Assembly (NCBI GenBank): GCA_937872445.1
Contig: CALMSL010000050.1
Location: 1 to 64,000, forward strand
DNA from: an uncultured Microbacteriaceae bacterium
Lineage (GTDB): Bacteria; Actinomycetota; Actinomycetes; Actinomycetales; Microbacteriaceae
Length of the DNA stretch: 64,000 bases
Reading direction: 5' to 3'
Shown piece after piece: positions 25,901-35,160 of the stretch (within the stretch, counting starts at the first letter, position 1; each line of letters begins with the position of its first letter). The notes under the pieces were generated by a model. That model was not told where the DNA came from and did no database searches. It saw nothing but the letters and a program-made list of their open reading frames with translations. Made by a program: the position numbers and the translations under genes.

Positions 25901-26176
25901 CTATCCAGCGTCGGTGAGGGCGACCGCGCGGGAAATGGCCTCCTGAACGGCAGCGGCAGGAGCCGTCCCTGCACCGGCGGCGCGCCCCGCGGCGTAGCCG
26001 ACGAGATAGGTTGTGAGCGGGGCGGCGGGTCGCAGAACGGCGTGGGCCACGACCCCGGCGAGGCTCAGGATGCCGTCGATGTCGGCTTCGCCGCGGAACT
26101 CGTTCTCGTCGATCCCGAGCTGTTCGCACAGTTGCCGCACCCAGTCGTTCAGGCGCTGACTTTCCTCCGCGTTCAT
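25901..26176 (-). CDS. DUF6457 protein, molybdopterin-guanine dinucleotide associated
   Basis: 91 residues: LNDWVRQLCEQLGIDENEFRGEADIDGILSLAGVVAHAVLRPAAPLTTYLVGYAAG. This short helical domain in actinobacteria is typically found beside or fused to MobA, as here, where it overlaps the mobA stop by four bases. The role is unknown; the constant pairing suggests help in guanylylating molybdopterin or delivering bis-MGD. Confidence 0.8.
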   Translation of the reverse strand: MNAEESQRLNDWVRQLCEQLGIDENEFRGEADIDGILSLAGVVAHAVLRPAAPLTTYLVGYAAGRAAGAGTAPAAAVQEAISRAVALTDAG

Positions 26177-26892
26177 CGTGCCCCTTCCTTCATTTCTCTC
26201 GTGGGAATCGTCGCACCCAGCCGTGCCGCATCCTCCCAGGTATCGACATCGTCGGTCGCACTCGACAGCTCAGCGACGGGGAGCAGGTCGAGCCGCTCGA
26301 TCAGGTCCCGCATCGATCGGCCGACAAGTTCGCCAGGCGAAAACCGGGCGAGCGCGTCCGCGAGGGCGCGGCTGCGGTACAGGCACGCGAGCGGTTGGCG
26401 GCGTCCGGAGGCATCGACGGTGATCGCGCCGTCCACGCCCTCCTCGGCCGCGTCGAGCGCCGCCACGAGGACGGGCAACTGGCGTTCGATGGCGGGCATA
26501 TCGCACGCGAGGACGAGGACCGCGTCGCCGAGGGGTGCGCCGGCAGCGGCGAGCTCGCGCACGCCGGCCTCGAGCGCGGCCGCGGGTCCGGCGAACGGCG
26601 GCTCCTCGCGCGTGACCAGCACCGTGTCGACCAGCACCGTGTCGACCTGCACCGTGTCGTCAAGCGCGGTGTCGTCAAGCGCGGTGTCGCGCGTTGCCCT
26701 GCCGCCCGGCGCCACCCGATCCAGTTCGGCCGGATCGATGGGGCCGACGACGACGCAGCGACGGGACACGCTCAGCGCCGCGGACACCGTGAGTTCCAGC
26801 AGGTCTCGGCCGCCGACCGTGAGCGTCGCTTTGGCGACGGATCCGAGCCTCGCGCTCCGTCCCCCCGCGAGAACCACCGCATCGATCAGCAT
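26173..26892 (-). CDS. mobA: MobA-like molybdopterin guanylyltransferase
   Basis: 239-residue nucleotidyltransferase. The GTP-binding N-terminus VVLAGGRSARLGSVAKATLTVGG keeps the LAGGxSxRxG motif and the lysine. VLVLACDMPAI is the metal-binding CDMP. MobA attaches GMP to molybdopterin to make MGD for NarG and the FdhF-like enzyme. A run of near-identical five-residue units (TALDDTALDDTVQVDTVLVDTVLV, about residues 70-93) is an insertion encoded by a 15-bp tandem repeat. The start is supported by TAGAGT six bases upstream. Confidence 0.88.
   Translation of the reverse strand: MLIDAVVLAGGRSARLGSVAKATLTVGGRDLLELTVSAALSVSRRCVVVGPIDPAELDRVAPGGRATRDTALDDTALDDTVQVDTVLVDTVLVTREEPPFAGPAAALEAGVRELAAAGAPLGDAVLVLACDMPAIERQLPVLVAALDAAEEGVDGAITVDASGRRQPLACLYRSRALADALARFSPGELVGRSMRDLIERLDLLPVAELSSATDDVDTWEDAARLGATIPTREMKEGAR
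26624..26683. repeat. 15-bp tandem repeat inside mobA
   Basis: Four full 15-bp units plus partial flanking units. Two read GTGTCGACC(A/T)GCACC and two read GTGTCGTCAAGCGCG on the plus strand. The unit length keeps the frame and encodes D-T-x-x-(V/D) pentapeptides. Copy number is likely to vary between strains without breaking the gene. Confidence 0.85.
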
Positions 26893-26898
26893 GCGCTC

Positions 26899-26904
26899 AC
26901 TCTA
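26899..26904 (-). promoter_or_regulatory. -10 box of mobA (leaderless)
   Basis: TAGAGT on the minus strand with six bases (GAGCGC) before the ATG at 26892. Confidence 0.5.
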
Positions 26905-26946
26905 ATTGATCGCGAAATCCGCGGGTGAAAACGGCAAGATAGAGGA

Positions 26947-29301
26947 ATGAGACGCCGAGCGCCCCGCCGGGACATCGATGAGGGCAACCTCACGGTCTCG
27001 AAGCCGAAGACGAAAGCGGCCGGGCTGGAGGCGGTGGCCATCGCCCTGGACCGGGGCGTCGCGCAGGCCGGTGTGGTGCGAACCGCCAGAGCGCTGCTTC
27101 GCCTCAATCAGGATGGCGGAACCGACTGCCCGGGTTGCGCCTGGCCGGAAACCATCACGGGCAAGCGCAAGGTGGCCGAGTTCTGCGAAAACGGAGCGAA
27201 GGCGGTCGCCGAAGAAAACACGAAACGCACCGTCACACCGGAGTTCTGGGCAGTGCACTCGATCGCCGAACTCTCCGACAAGACGGAGTTCTGGCTGGGC
27301 AACCAGGGGCGCATCACGGAGCCCGTCATCATCCGGCCGGGGGAAACGCACTATTCCCGGATCAGCTGGACGGAAGCATTCGACCTCATCGGCGAACGGA
27401 TCCGCGCCACGACTCCGGATCGCTGCGTGTTCTACACCTCGGGGCGCACCGCGAACGAGACCGCGTTCATGTACCAGCTGTTCGCTCGCTCGCTCGGCAC
27501 CAACAACCTTCCGGACTGCTCCAACATGTGCCACGAGTCTTCCGGCGCGGCACTGAACTCCACGATCGGGACCGGAAAGGGCACGGTGTCCCTCGACGAC
27601 ATCGAGCAGGCGGAACTCATTTTCGTCGTCGGGCAGAATCCGGGAACGAATCATCCGCGGATGCTCTCGGCGCTGAAGGACTGCAAAGACCGGGGCGGCA
27701 CGATCGTTGCGGTGAATCCGCTTCCGGAGGCCGGGCTCCTGCGTTTCAAGGATCCGCAGACCGTCGGCGGTCTCATCGGCAACGGCACCGCCCTCGCAGA
27801 CCACTTCCTGCAAATCAAGGTCGGCGGGGACCTCGCCCTGTTCCAGGCGTTCGGCCACCTCCTGCTGAAGGCCGAGGAGGCGGCGCCGGGAACCGTCCTC
27901 GACGCGGACTTCATCGCCGATGTGACCGACGGCATCGACGCGTACCGGGCCGCCCGGGCAACCCTCGACTGGGATGAGACCGAGAAGGCCACCGGGCTGA
28001 CCCGGGAACAGATCACGGAGGTCGCCGAACTGCTCGCGCGGTCGAAGGCGACCATTTTCTGTTGGGCGCTCGGACTCACCCAGCAACCGCACTCGGTGAA
28101 CACGATCCGCGAAATCATCAACCTGCTGTTGCTGCAGGGGAACTTCGGCAAGCCCGGCGCCGGCGCCTGCCCGGTGCGTGGGCACTCCAACGTGCAGGGT
28201 GACCGCACCATGGGCGTGTGGGAGCAGCCGGTCGGGTGGATGACCGACCGGCAGGGAGCCGAATTCGGGATCACGGTTCCCACCGAGCCCGGATACGACT
28301 CCGTGCAGGCCGTCAACGCGTTCGCGAACGGAGAGGTCGACGTGTTCGTGTCGATGGGCGGGAACTTCGCCCTCGCGAGCCCGGACACGGAAGTGATCGA
28401 GGGAGCCATGAAGCGGGCGGGCCTCACGGTGCACGTTTCGACCAAACCGAACCGGTCCCATGTGGTGCACGGGCAGACCTCGATCATCCTTCCGACGCTC
28501 GGCCGCACCGACACGGACGACAAGCATCCGCACGGCAGGCAGATCGTGTCCGTCGAGGACTCCATGTCGGTGATCCGGTCCACGCAGGGCCGACTGGATC
28601 CGGTCTCCGACCACTTGCTCGCGGAGCCCGTCATCATCGCGCGCATGGCGGTCGCGGCGCTCGGGGAAGACCACCCTGTGGACTGGAGGGCGATGGCCGA
28701 AGACTACGACGTCATCCGCGACCACATCGCCAGGGTGATCCCCGGCTTCGAGGACTTCAACCGGCGCGTGCGGGAGCGCAACGGATTCGTGCTCCCCAGC
28801 CCGCCGCGCGACCGGCGCTCGTTCGTTAATGACATCGGCCGCGGCAAGTTCACGGTGAGCCCGCTGGAGTACCTCACGCCGCCCCCGGGCCATTTCACGC
28901 TGCAGACCCTGCGCAGCCACGACCAGTACAACACCACGTCTTATGGGCAGGACGACCGCTACCGCGGTATCTCCCAGGGCCGACGCGTCATCCTCATCCA
29001 CCCCGACGACCTGGCCGAGGCGGGCTTCGCCGACCGGCAGCTCGTGGACGTCATCAGCACGTTCGGCGGAACGGAACGCAGGGCAGACCGATTCCGCCTC
29101 GTCGCGTACCCGAGCGCGCGCGGCTGCGTCGCGGCGTATTTCCCGGAAGCGAATGCGCTCGTGCATCGCGAGCTGCTCGCGCGCGAATCGAACACGCCGG
29201 GGTTCAAGGCGATGGCGGTGCGTTTCGTCGCGCGGCAGGATGACGACGACGATCCGGGCGCCGACCTGGCCGACGTGGTCACGGCCGAGTTGGCCCGATG
29301 A
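26947..29301 (+). CDS. FdhF/YdeP-family molybdopterin oxidoreductase
   Basis: 784 residues. The N-terminal DCPGCAWPE motif is typical of the YdeP branch, which lacks the [4Fe-4S] cluster motif of true formate dehydrogenases. The molybdopterin domain follows (RISWTEAFDLIGERI, VFYTSGRTANETAFMYQLFAR, CSNMCHESSG with the candidate Mo-ligand cysteine, VGQNPGTNHPRM). The C-terminal dinucleotide-binding domain begins near LQTLRSHDQYNTTSYG. Substrate not established for this branch. AGAGGA lies before the ATG. It overlaps fdhD by four bases and is divergent from mobA. Confidence 0.92.
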   Translation: MRRRAPRRDIDEGNLTVSKPKTKAAGLEAVAIALDRGVAQAGVVRTARALLRLNQDGGTDCPGCAWPETITGKRKVAEFCENGAKAVAEENTKRTVTPEFWAVHSIAELSDKTEFWLGNQGRITEPVIIRPGETHYSRISWTEAFDLIGERIRATTPDRCVFYTSGRTANETAFMYQLFARSLGTNNLPDCSNMCHESSGAALNSTIGTGKGTVSLDDIEQAELIFVVGQNPGTNHPRMLSALKDCKDRGGTIVAVNPLPEAGLLRFKDPQTVGGLIGNGTALADHFLQIKVGGDLALFQAFGHLLLKAEEAAPGTVLDADFIADVTDGIDAYRAARATLDWDETEKATGLTREQITEVAELLARSKATIFCWALGLTQQPHSVNTIREIINLLLLQGNFGKPGAGACPVRGHSNVQGDRTMGVWEQPVGWMTDRQGAEFGITVPTEPGYDSVQAVNAFANGEVDVFVSMGGNFALASPDTEVIEGAMKRAGLTVHVSTKPNRSHVVHGQTSIILPTLGRTDTDDKHPHGRQIVSVEDSMSVIRSTQGRLDPVSDHLLAEPVIIARMAVAALGEDHPVDWRAMAEDYDVIRDHIARVIPGFEDFNRRVRERNGFVLPSPPRDRRSFVNDIGRGKFTVSPLEYLTPPPGHFTLQTLRSHDQYNTTSYGQDDRYRGISQGRRVILIHPDDLAEAGFADRQLVDVISTFGGTERRADRFRLVAYPSARGCVAAYFPEANALVHRELLARESNTPGFKAMAVRFVARQDDDDDPGADLADVVTAELAR

Positions 29302-30128
29302 GCCGAATCACGGCGCGGCGAAGGGTGACGAGGGTCACTCTCGGAGAGCAGCAGAGCAGGCGAGAGGACCTCCTTGCCGTCGAAGAACCCCTCGAGATCC
29401 GGGTTGGCGGCCGGTCGCTTGTCATCACCATGCGCACGCCGGGCCACGACTTCGACCTGGCGGCCGGGTTTCTCGTGTCGGAGGGCGTGATTTTCCAGCA
29501 GGATCACGTCCGTACGGCCCGGTACTGCGCGGGCGCGGGCGAGGAGCACCTCAACACCTACAACATCCTCGACGTGACCCTCGGACCCGGGGTCGCCCCA
29601 CCCGACCCCAGCCTCGAACGCTCCTTCTACACGACGAGTTCCTGCGGGCTGTGCGGAAAAGCCAGCATCGACGCGGTGCGCACCCACTCCGTGTTCACGG
29701 TGGACCGCGACGAGGCAACCATCAGCGCGGAGGCGCTCGCCGAACTCCCCGACCGGCTGCGGTCCGAACAGGCCGTATTCGACCAGACCGGCGGGCTGCA
29801 CGCCGCGGCACTGTTCGACGCGGCGACCGGCCAACTGCTCGTCCTCCGCGAGGATGTCGGTCGGCACAACGCGGTCGACAAGGTCGTCGGCTGGGCGCTC
29901 AAGGAGGGCAGACTGCCGCTTCGCGGCACCGTGCTCATGGTGTCGGGGCGGGCCAGCTTCGAGCTCGCGCAGAAAGCGCTTATGGCCGGGATCCCGATTC
30001 TGGCCGCCGTGTCCGCCCCGTCCTCGCTCGCCGCAGAACTCGCGGAAGACCAGGGGATGACGCTCGTCGGGTTCCTCAGGGGAGACTCGATGGTCGTCTA
30101 CTCCGGCGGCCAGCGCGTCGTGGACTGA
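29298..30128 (+). CDS. fdhD: Formate dehydrogenase accessory sulfurtransferase
   Basis: 276 residues. FdhD passes sulfur from a cysteine desulfurase to the molybdenum centre of FdhF-type enzymes. The essential CxxC is C116/C119 in TTSSCGLCGKASID. Other family blocks: MRTPGHDFDLAAGFLVSEGVI, FDQTGGLHAAALFD, REDVGRHNAVDKVVGWAL and VSGRASFELAQKALMAGIP. The ATG overlaps the stop of the FdhF-like gene (ATGA). It converges on acnA with only 10 bp between stops. Confidence 0.95.
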   Translation: MSRITARRRVTRVTLGEQQSRREDLLAVEEPLEIRVGGRSLVITMRTPGHDFDLAAGFLVSEGVIFQQDHVRTARYCAGAGEEHLNTYNILDVTLGPGVAPPDPSLERSFYTTSSCGLCGKASIDAVRTHSVFTVDRDEATISAEALAELPDRLRSEQAVFDQTGGLHAAALFDAATGQLLVLREDVGRHNAVDKVVGWALKEGRLPLRGTVLMVSGRASFELAQKALMAGIPILAAVSAPSSLAAELAEDQGMTLVGFLRGDSMVVYSGGQRVVD

Positions 30129-30138
30129 GCCCTCGCCG

Positions 30139-32925
30139 TCAGGCCGCCAGCAACTGGCGCAGCACGTACTGCAGGATGCCGCCGTGCTGGAAGTACGCCG
30201 CCTCCGCCGGGGTGTCGATGCGCACCTTCGCCTCGAACGTGCGCTCGCCAGCATCCGATGCGACCCCAACCGTCACAGTGTCGGGAATGTCGTCCCTGCC
30301 TTCAAGTCCGGAAATCGAGAACTCTTCCTCACCGGTCAGGCCGAGCGACTCCGCCGTGTCGCCGTCCTTGAACTGAAGCGGAAGCACGCCCATGCCGATG
30401 AGGTTCGACCGGTGGATGCGCTCGTACCCGACGGCGAGAACTGCCTTCACGCCGAGGAGCAGGGTGCCCTTGGCCGCCCAGTCTCTGGACGAGCCGGAGC
30501 CGTACTCCGATCCGGCGATGATGAGCAGCGGAACACCGTCGTTCTGGTACTTCTGGCTCGCATCGAAAATGCTCATCTGCTCGCCGTCCGGCAGGTGACG
30601 GGTTTCCCCGCCCTCCACTCCGGGGACGAGAAGGTTGCGCAGGCGGATGTTCGCGAAAGTTCCGCGGATCATCACCTCGTGGTTGCCGCGCCGCGAACCG
30701 TACGAGTTGAAGTCGCCGGGCTTGACGCCCTGCTCCTGCAGCCACCGTCCGGCGGGGGAGTCCCGCTTGATGCTTCCCGCGGGCGAAATGTGGTCGGTCG
30801 TGACCGAGTCGCCCAGCAGCGCGAGCACGCGCGCATGGGCAATGTCTCTGAGGGGTTCTGGTTCGCGTGGCATGCCCTCGAAGTACGGCGGCTGACGCAC
30901 GTAGGTGGAGGTGTTGTCCCACGCGAACATGTCGGCGTCCGGGACCTCGAGCGACTGCCAGTTGTGGTCGCCGTCGAAGACGTTCGCGTACCCTTCCGTG
31001 AACATGCTCGACTCGACGGACTCGCCGATGAGTTTCTGCACCTCCTGGCTTGTCGGCCAGATGTCGCGAAGGTACACGTCCTGGCCGTCAGTGCCCTTGC
31101 CGAGGGAGTCGGTCAGCAGGTTCGTGTTCATGGTGCCGGCGAGCGCGTACGCCACGACGAGCGGCGGCGACATGAGGAAGTTCATTTGCGTCTGCGGGTG
31201 GATGCGTCCCTCGAAGTTGCGGTTTCCGGAGAGCACGGCCGACACATTGAGGTGGTTTTCGTCGACGGCCTTCGCCACCTCGGGGATGAGCGGCCCGGAG
31301 TTTCCGATGCACGTCGTGCATCCGTACCCGACGAGGTTGAAGCCCAGCTTGTCGAGGTACGGGGTGAGTCCCGCCCGGTCGTAGTAGTCGGTGACGATCC
31401 TGGATCCGGGCGCGAGCGACGTTTTTACCCAGGGCTTGGACGTCAGGCCGAGTTCGACGGCCCGCTTCGCCATGAGCCCGGCGCCAATCATGACCTCCGG
31501 GTTGGAGGTGTTCGTGCACGAGGTGATCGCGGCGATCACGACGTGGCCGTTGTCGATATCGGATGTGGTCCCGTCCTGGAATGTGACGGATGCGGGGTCG
31601 GACAGCCACGGGACATCCTCGTGGGGCACGTCCCGGTTGATCGGCTTCGCTTCCTTCTCAAGAGAACCGAACGCGATCGGGTCGCTTGCCGGGAACGATT
31701 CGTCGGACGCCTCGTCGAGGCCGGAAAGAATCTCCGGCACTTGGGATCCTTCCGTGAGGATGACGCTGACCACCTTGCGCGCCTTGCGCAGCGGGATGTG
31801 GTCCTGCGGGCGCTTGGGGCCGGCGATCGACGGCTCGACGGTGGCAAGGTCGAGTTCGACGATCCGCGAATACTCGGCCTCGTTCTCGGGGTCGTGCCAC
31901 AGGCCCTGTTCCTTCGCGTACGCTTCCACGAGCTCGATCTGAGATTCCTCGCGACCGGTGAGACGCAGGTATTTGAGCGTCTCGTCGTCGATCGGGAAGA
32001 TCGCGCACGTCGAACCGTATTCCGGGCTCATGTTGCCGAGGGTCGCGCGGTTCGCGAGCGGGATCGAGGAGACGCCGGGGCCGAAGAACTCGACGAATTT
32101 GCCGACGACCCCGACGTTTCGCAGAGTGTGGGCGACCGTGAGCACGAGGTCGGTTGCCGTGGCACCCTCCGACAGCTTGCCGGTGAGTTTCACCCCGACG
32201 ACGGGGGGAACGAGCATGCTCATGGGCTGGCCGAGCATCGCGGCCTCGGCCTCGATTCCGCCGACGCCCCAACCGAGCACGCCGAGCCCGTTGACCATGG
32301 GCGTGTGCGAGTCGGTGCCGACGAGCGTGTCGCAGTACGCCTGAGTCACGCCGTTGCGCTCCCGGGTGAACACCACGCGAGCGAGGTATTCGAGGTTCAC
32401 CTGGTGGACGATTCCGGTGTCCGGCGGGACGACGAGGAAGTCGTCGAAAGCCTGCTGGGCGTACCGCAGAAGCTGGTAACGCTCCTGGTTGCGGGAGAAC
32501 TCGAGATCCGCGTTGACCTGAAACGCGCTCGCCGCCCCAAACGCGTCGGCGATGACGGAGTGGTCGATGACGAGCTCGGAGGGGATGAGCGGATTGATCT
32601 TCTGCGGGTCGCCGTCGAACGAGGCCATGGCGTCGCGCATCGCGACAAGGTCGACGACGCAGGGAACGCCCGTGAAGTCCTGCAACAGCACCCGTGCGGG
32701 CGTGTACTGGATCTCCGCACCGTGATCTGCGGCCGGATCCCAGTCCGCGACCGCCTGCACCTGCTCTTTCGTGACGAGCGTGCCGTCCTCGTTGCGCAGC
32801 AGGTTCTCCAACAGCACCTTGAGGCTGTAGGGGAGCCGTTTCGAGCCCTCCACGGCATCCAGTCGGTAGATTTCGTACTTCGTGCCGCCGACCGTCAGAT
32901 CGCTTTTCGCACCGAAACTGTTCAT
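30139..32925 (-). CDS. acnA: Aconitate hydratase
   Basis: 928-residue AcnA/IRP1-type aconitase of the TCA cycle. The [4Fe-4S] ligands lie in [18 protein letters not shown] and [14 protein letters not shown]. The swivel domain has [16 protein letters not shown]. The start at 32925 is chosen for GGAGG eight bases upstream; the open frame above it is non-coding promoter. A TTGACA-N17-CAGCAT promoter and a 20-bp palindrome lie upstream. It is divergent from the pdhABC operon. Confidence 0.96.
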   Translation of the reverse strand: MNSFGAKSDLTVGGTKYEIYRLDAVEGSKRLPYSLKVLLENLLRNEDGTLVTKEQVQAVADWDPAADHGAEIQYTPARVLLQDFTGVPCVVDLVAMRDAMASFDGDPQKINPLIPSELVIDHSVIADAFGAASAFQVNADLEFSRNQERYQLLRYAQQAFDDFLVVPPDTGIVHQVNLEYLARVVFTRERNGVTQAYCDTLVGTDSHTPMVNGLGVLGWGVGGIEAEAAMLGQPMSMLVPPVVGVKLTGKLSEGATATDLVLTVAHTLRNVGVVGKFVEFFGPGVSSIPLANRATLGNMSPEYGSTCAIFPIDDETLKYLRLTGREESQIELVEAYAKEQGLWHDPENEAEYSRIVELDLATVEPSIAGPKRPQDHIPLRKARKVVSVILTEGSQVPEILSGLDEASDESFPASDPIAFGSLEKEAKPINRDVPHEDVPWLSDPASVTFQDGTTSDIDNGHVVIAAITSCTNTSNPEVMIGAGLMAKRAVELGLTSKPWVKTSLAPGSRIVTDYYDRAGLTPYLDKLGFNLVGYGCTTCIGNSGPLIPEVAKAVDENHLNVSAVLSGNRNFEGRIHPQTQMNFLMSPPLVVAYALAGTMNTNLLTDSLGKGTDGQDVYLRDIWPTSQEVQKLIGESVESSMFTEGYANVFDGDHNWQSLEVPDADMFAWDNTSTYVRQPPYFEGMPREPEPLRDIAHARVLALLGDSVTTDHISPAGSIKRDSPAGRWLQEQGVKPGDFNSYGSRRGNHEVMIRGTFANIRLRNLLVPGVEGGETRHLPDGEQMSIFDASQKYQNDGVPLLIIAGSEYGSGSSRDWAAKGTLLLGVKAVLAVGYERIHRSNLIGMGVLPLQFKDGDTAESLGLTGEEEFSISGLEGRDDIPDTVTVGVASDAGERTFEAKVRIDTPAEAAYFQHGGILQYVLRQLLAA

Positions 32926-32948
32926 GTCCCATACCTCCGCCAGGCCGA

Positions 32949-32968
32949 CGGCGGTGAACTCACCGCCG
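32949..32968. promoter_or_regulatory. 20-bp palindrome in the acnA leader
   Basis: CGGCGGTGA-AC-TCACCGCCG, a perfect inverted repeat with 9-bp arms. It falls about +11 to +30 relative to the predicted acnA transcription start. It could be an operator or an mRNA hairpin. Confidence 0.45.
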
Positions 32969-32985
32969 ACGGTGATCCTCACCCC

Positions 32986-33014
32986 ATGCTGCGCTGTTCC
33001 GTGTGCAGTGTCAA
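32986..33014 (-). promoter_or_regulatory. Predicted acnA promoter
   Basis: On the minus strand: TTGACA (33014-33009), 17-base spacer, CAGCAT (32991-32986). This is the best -35 element seen in the window; the -10 is weak (3/6) but similar to TAGCAT at dnaX. Confidence 0.5.
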
Positions 33015-33082
33015 CGCGGGCTGCAGCCGGGCGGGACGAGGCATAGGCTGGAAGAAGGCGGTCTACCGAAAGTGAGGCCCGA

Positions 33083-34159
33083 ATGGCGGACACACGACGT
33101 CCGAAAGCCACGGGAAAGACCGCGAAGCAAAGCAGCGCGCCCGCTGACGTGCTTCGCGGCTACTACACGCAGATGGTGCTGGTTCGCGAATTCGAATTGC
33201 GCGCGAGCGAAATGTACGCGAGAGCGAAAATCGGCGGCTACTGTCACCTCAATCTGGGCGAAGAGGCGACGGTCGTGGGGCTCATGGCGGCGCTGAAACC
33301 CACCGACTACCTGTATACGACCTACCGCGACCACGGTTACGCGCTGGCCAGGGGGATGGAGCCGGGGGCCGTGATGGCGGAGCTGTTCGGCAAGTCCACC
33401 GGTGTCGTGGGCGGCTACGGCGGGTCCATGCACATGTTCGACCTCGAGCGTCGGACCATGGGCGGCTACGGAATCGTCGGCGGCCAGATTCCGCTCGCAA
33501 CCGGGGCGGCGTTCGCGATCAATTACCGCAGCGCTGCGGGAAAAAATGCGGAAGCGGTGATGTGCCTCATGGGGGACGGAACCACGAACATCGGCGCATT
33601 CCACGAGTCGCTGAACCTTGCCGGGCTGTGGAAGCTCCCGATCGTCTACGTGATCGTCAACAACCGCCTGGGCATGGGAACGTCGGTGGAGCACGCTTCG
33701 GCCGAACCCGATCTGTACAAGCGGGGCTGCGCGTACCGGATCCCCGGCGAACGCGTGGACGGCGATGATCCGGTGGCGGTGCGGGATGCGGCGCTTGCTG
33801 CTCTGGAAAAGGCGCGCGTCGATCGCCAACCCATGATTCTGGAGACGATGAGCTACCGGCTGAAGGGCCACTCCGTGGTGGACCCCGCCCGGTACCGCTC
33901 GAAGGAGGACACGGAAGCCGCCCAGGAGAATGATCCGGTTCCCGCGTTCCGCACTCGGCTGATCACATCCGGAGCTCTCGATGACAAAGCCGCGGATGCC
34001 ATCCACGAGGCGGCGGAGAAGACCGTGGACGAGGCCGTGAAGTTCGCCGACTCGAGCGCCGATCCGCTGCCCGCCGAAATGTTCGACCGGGTCTATGCGA
34101 CGCCCGTGGCCAACATGCCCAGCGCGTTCCCCGGCGACCCCGTGGTGGTGGCGTCATGA
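33083..34159 (+). CDS. pdhA: Pyruvate dehydrogenase-type E1 component, alpha subunit
   Basis: 358 residues of a thiamine-diphosphate heterotetrameric E1. [14 protein letters not shown] and [11 protein letters not shown] match pyruvate/acetoin dehydrogenase alpha subunits rather than branched-chain ones. The ThDP motif is [31 protein letters not shown]. The phosphorylation-loop region is [19 protein letters not shown]. It starts the pdhABC operon; the ATG of pdhB overlaps its stop (ATGA). Many actinobacteria use a fused AceE as the main E1, so this may be a second complex. Confidence 0.92.
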   Translation: MADTRRPKATGKTAKQSSAPADVLRGYYTQMVLVREFELRASEMYARAKIGGYCHLNLGEEATVVGLMAALKPTDYLYTTYRDHGYALARGMEPGAVMAELFGKSTGVVGGYGGSMHMFDLERRTMGGYGIVGGQIPLATGAAFAINYRSAAGKNAEAVMCLMGDGTTNIGAFHESLNLAGLWKLPIVYVIVNNRLGMGTSVEHASAEPDLYKRGCAYRIPGERVDGDDPVAVRDAALAALEKARVDRQPMILETMSYRLKGHSVVDPARYRSKEDTEAAQENDPVPAFRTRLITSGALDDKAADAIHEAAEKTVDEAVKFADSSADPLPAEMFDRVYATPVANMPSAFPGDPVVVAS

Positions 34160-35160
34160 CCGAGCTGACGTATCGCCAGGCGCTCAACGACACGCTCCGC
34201 GCCGAAATGGCGCGCGACGAGAACGTGTACCTCATCGGCGAAGAGATCGGCGTGTTCGAGGGGTCGTACAAGATCACGGCCGGGCTGTTGAAGGAGTTCG
34301 GGCCGAGACGCGTCGTCGATACCCCGATCGCCGAGGAAGGTTTCACCGGGGTGGCCATCGGATCGGCGATGCTGGGCTTGCGGCCCGTCGTCGAAATCAT
34401 GACCATCAACTTTTCGCTCATCGCGATCGACCAGATCGTGAACCATGCGGCGAAGATCCGGTCCATGTTCGGCGGCGAAGTCAGCGTGCCGCTCGTCATC
34501 CGGACGCCGGGCGGAGGCGGCCAGCAACTCGCGGCAACGCACTCCCAGAACCTGGAGGTCTGGTACGCGCACATCCCCGGGCTCAAGGTTGTCGCACCGT
34601 CCAGCCCCGCGGACGCGAAGGCGCTGCTCACTGCGGCGATTCGCGACGACGATCCCGTACTGTTCCTGGAAAACCTGGGCCTGTACAACCTCAAGGGCGA
34701 GGTCCCGGACGGCGAGCAGGTCGGCGAGATCGGCACGGCGGCGATCGTGAAGGACGGAACCGACATCACCGTCGTGAGCTATTCGCGCGGCGTGGTGACC
34801 GCTGTGGAGGTTGCGAACCAGCTTGCCGGGGAGGGCATCTCCGTCGAGGTCGTCGACCTGCGAAGCCTGAGGCCGCTCGACCGGGATACGGTGTGCGATT
34901 CGGTCCGGAAGACGAGCAGGGCGGTGATTTTCGAGGATGACCTGTTGACCTACGGGATCGGCGCCGAAATTTCGGCGACCATCGGCGAGGGGGCGTTCGA
35001 CTGGCTCGACGCGCCCGTGCGCAGGGTGGCCGCCGCCGAAGTCCCGCTGCCGTACTCGAAGCCGCTGGAGCGGGCGGCGATGCCGGATGCCGCCGCGCTC
35101 ACGAAGGTCATCCGCGAGACGCTTGCCGCATCCGCATTCCAGGGAGGTCAGGATGTCTGA
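34156..35160 (+). CDS. pdhB: Pyruvate dehydrogenase-type E1 component, beta subunit
   Basis: 334 residues. It begins ELTYRQALNDTLRAEMARDENVYLIGEEIGVFEGSYK and contains the TPIAEEGFTGVAIGSAMLGLRPVVEIM block and RTPGGGGQQLAATHSQNLEVWYAHIPGLKV. These are the pyrimidine-binding parts that complete the ThDP site with PdhA. The C-terminal transketolase domain ends with RVAAAEVPLPYSKPLE. Translation is coupled to pdhA, and the stop overlaps the pdhC start by eight bases. Confidence 0.94.
   Translation: MTELTYRQALNDTLRAEMARDENVYLIGEEIGVFEGSYKITAGLLKEFGPRRVVDTPIAEEGFTGVAIGSAMLGLRPVVEIMTINFSLIAIDQIVNHAAKIRSMFGGEVSVPLVIRTPGGGGQQLAATHSQNLEVWYAHIPGLKVVAPSSPADAKALLTAAIRDDDPVLFLENLGLYNLKGEVPDGEQVGEIGTAAIVKDGTDITVVSYSRGVVTAVEVANQLAGEGISVEVVDLRSLRPLDRDTVCDSVRKTSRAVIFEDDLLTYGIGAEISATIGEGAFDWLDAPVRRVAAAEVPLPYSKPLERAAMPDAAALTKVIRETLAASAFQGGQDV

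Noticed and set aside
26612..26695. CRISPR-like short repeats
   Set aside because: Direct 15-bp units with no spacers, in frame within mobA; no cas genes in the window.
26947..29166. Long minus-strand frame opposite the FdhF-like gene
   Set aside because: Arg/Asp/Val-rich shadow with no family resemblance; the plus strand has the molybdopterin motifs.
30184..33075. 963-codon plus-strand open frame opposite acnA
   Set aside because: Shadow of the acnA codon pattern; no domain and no ribosome site.
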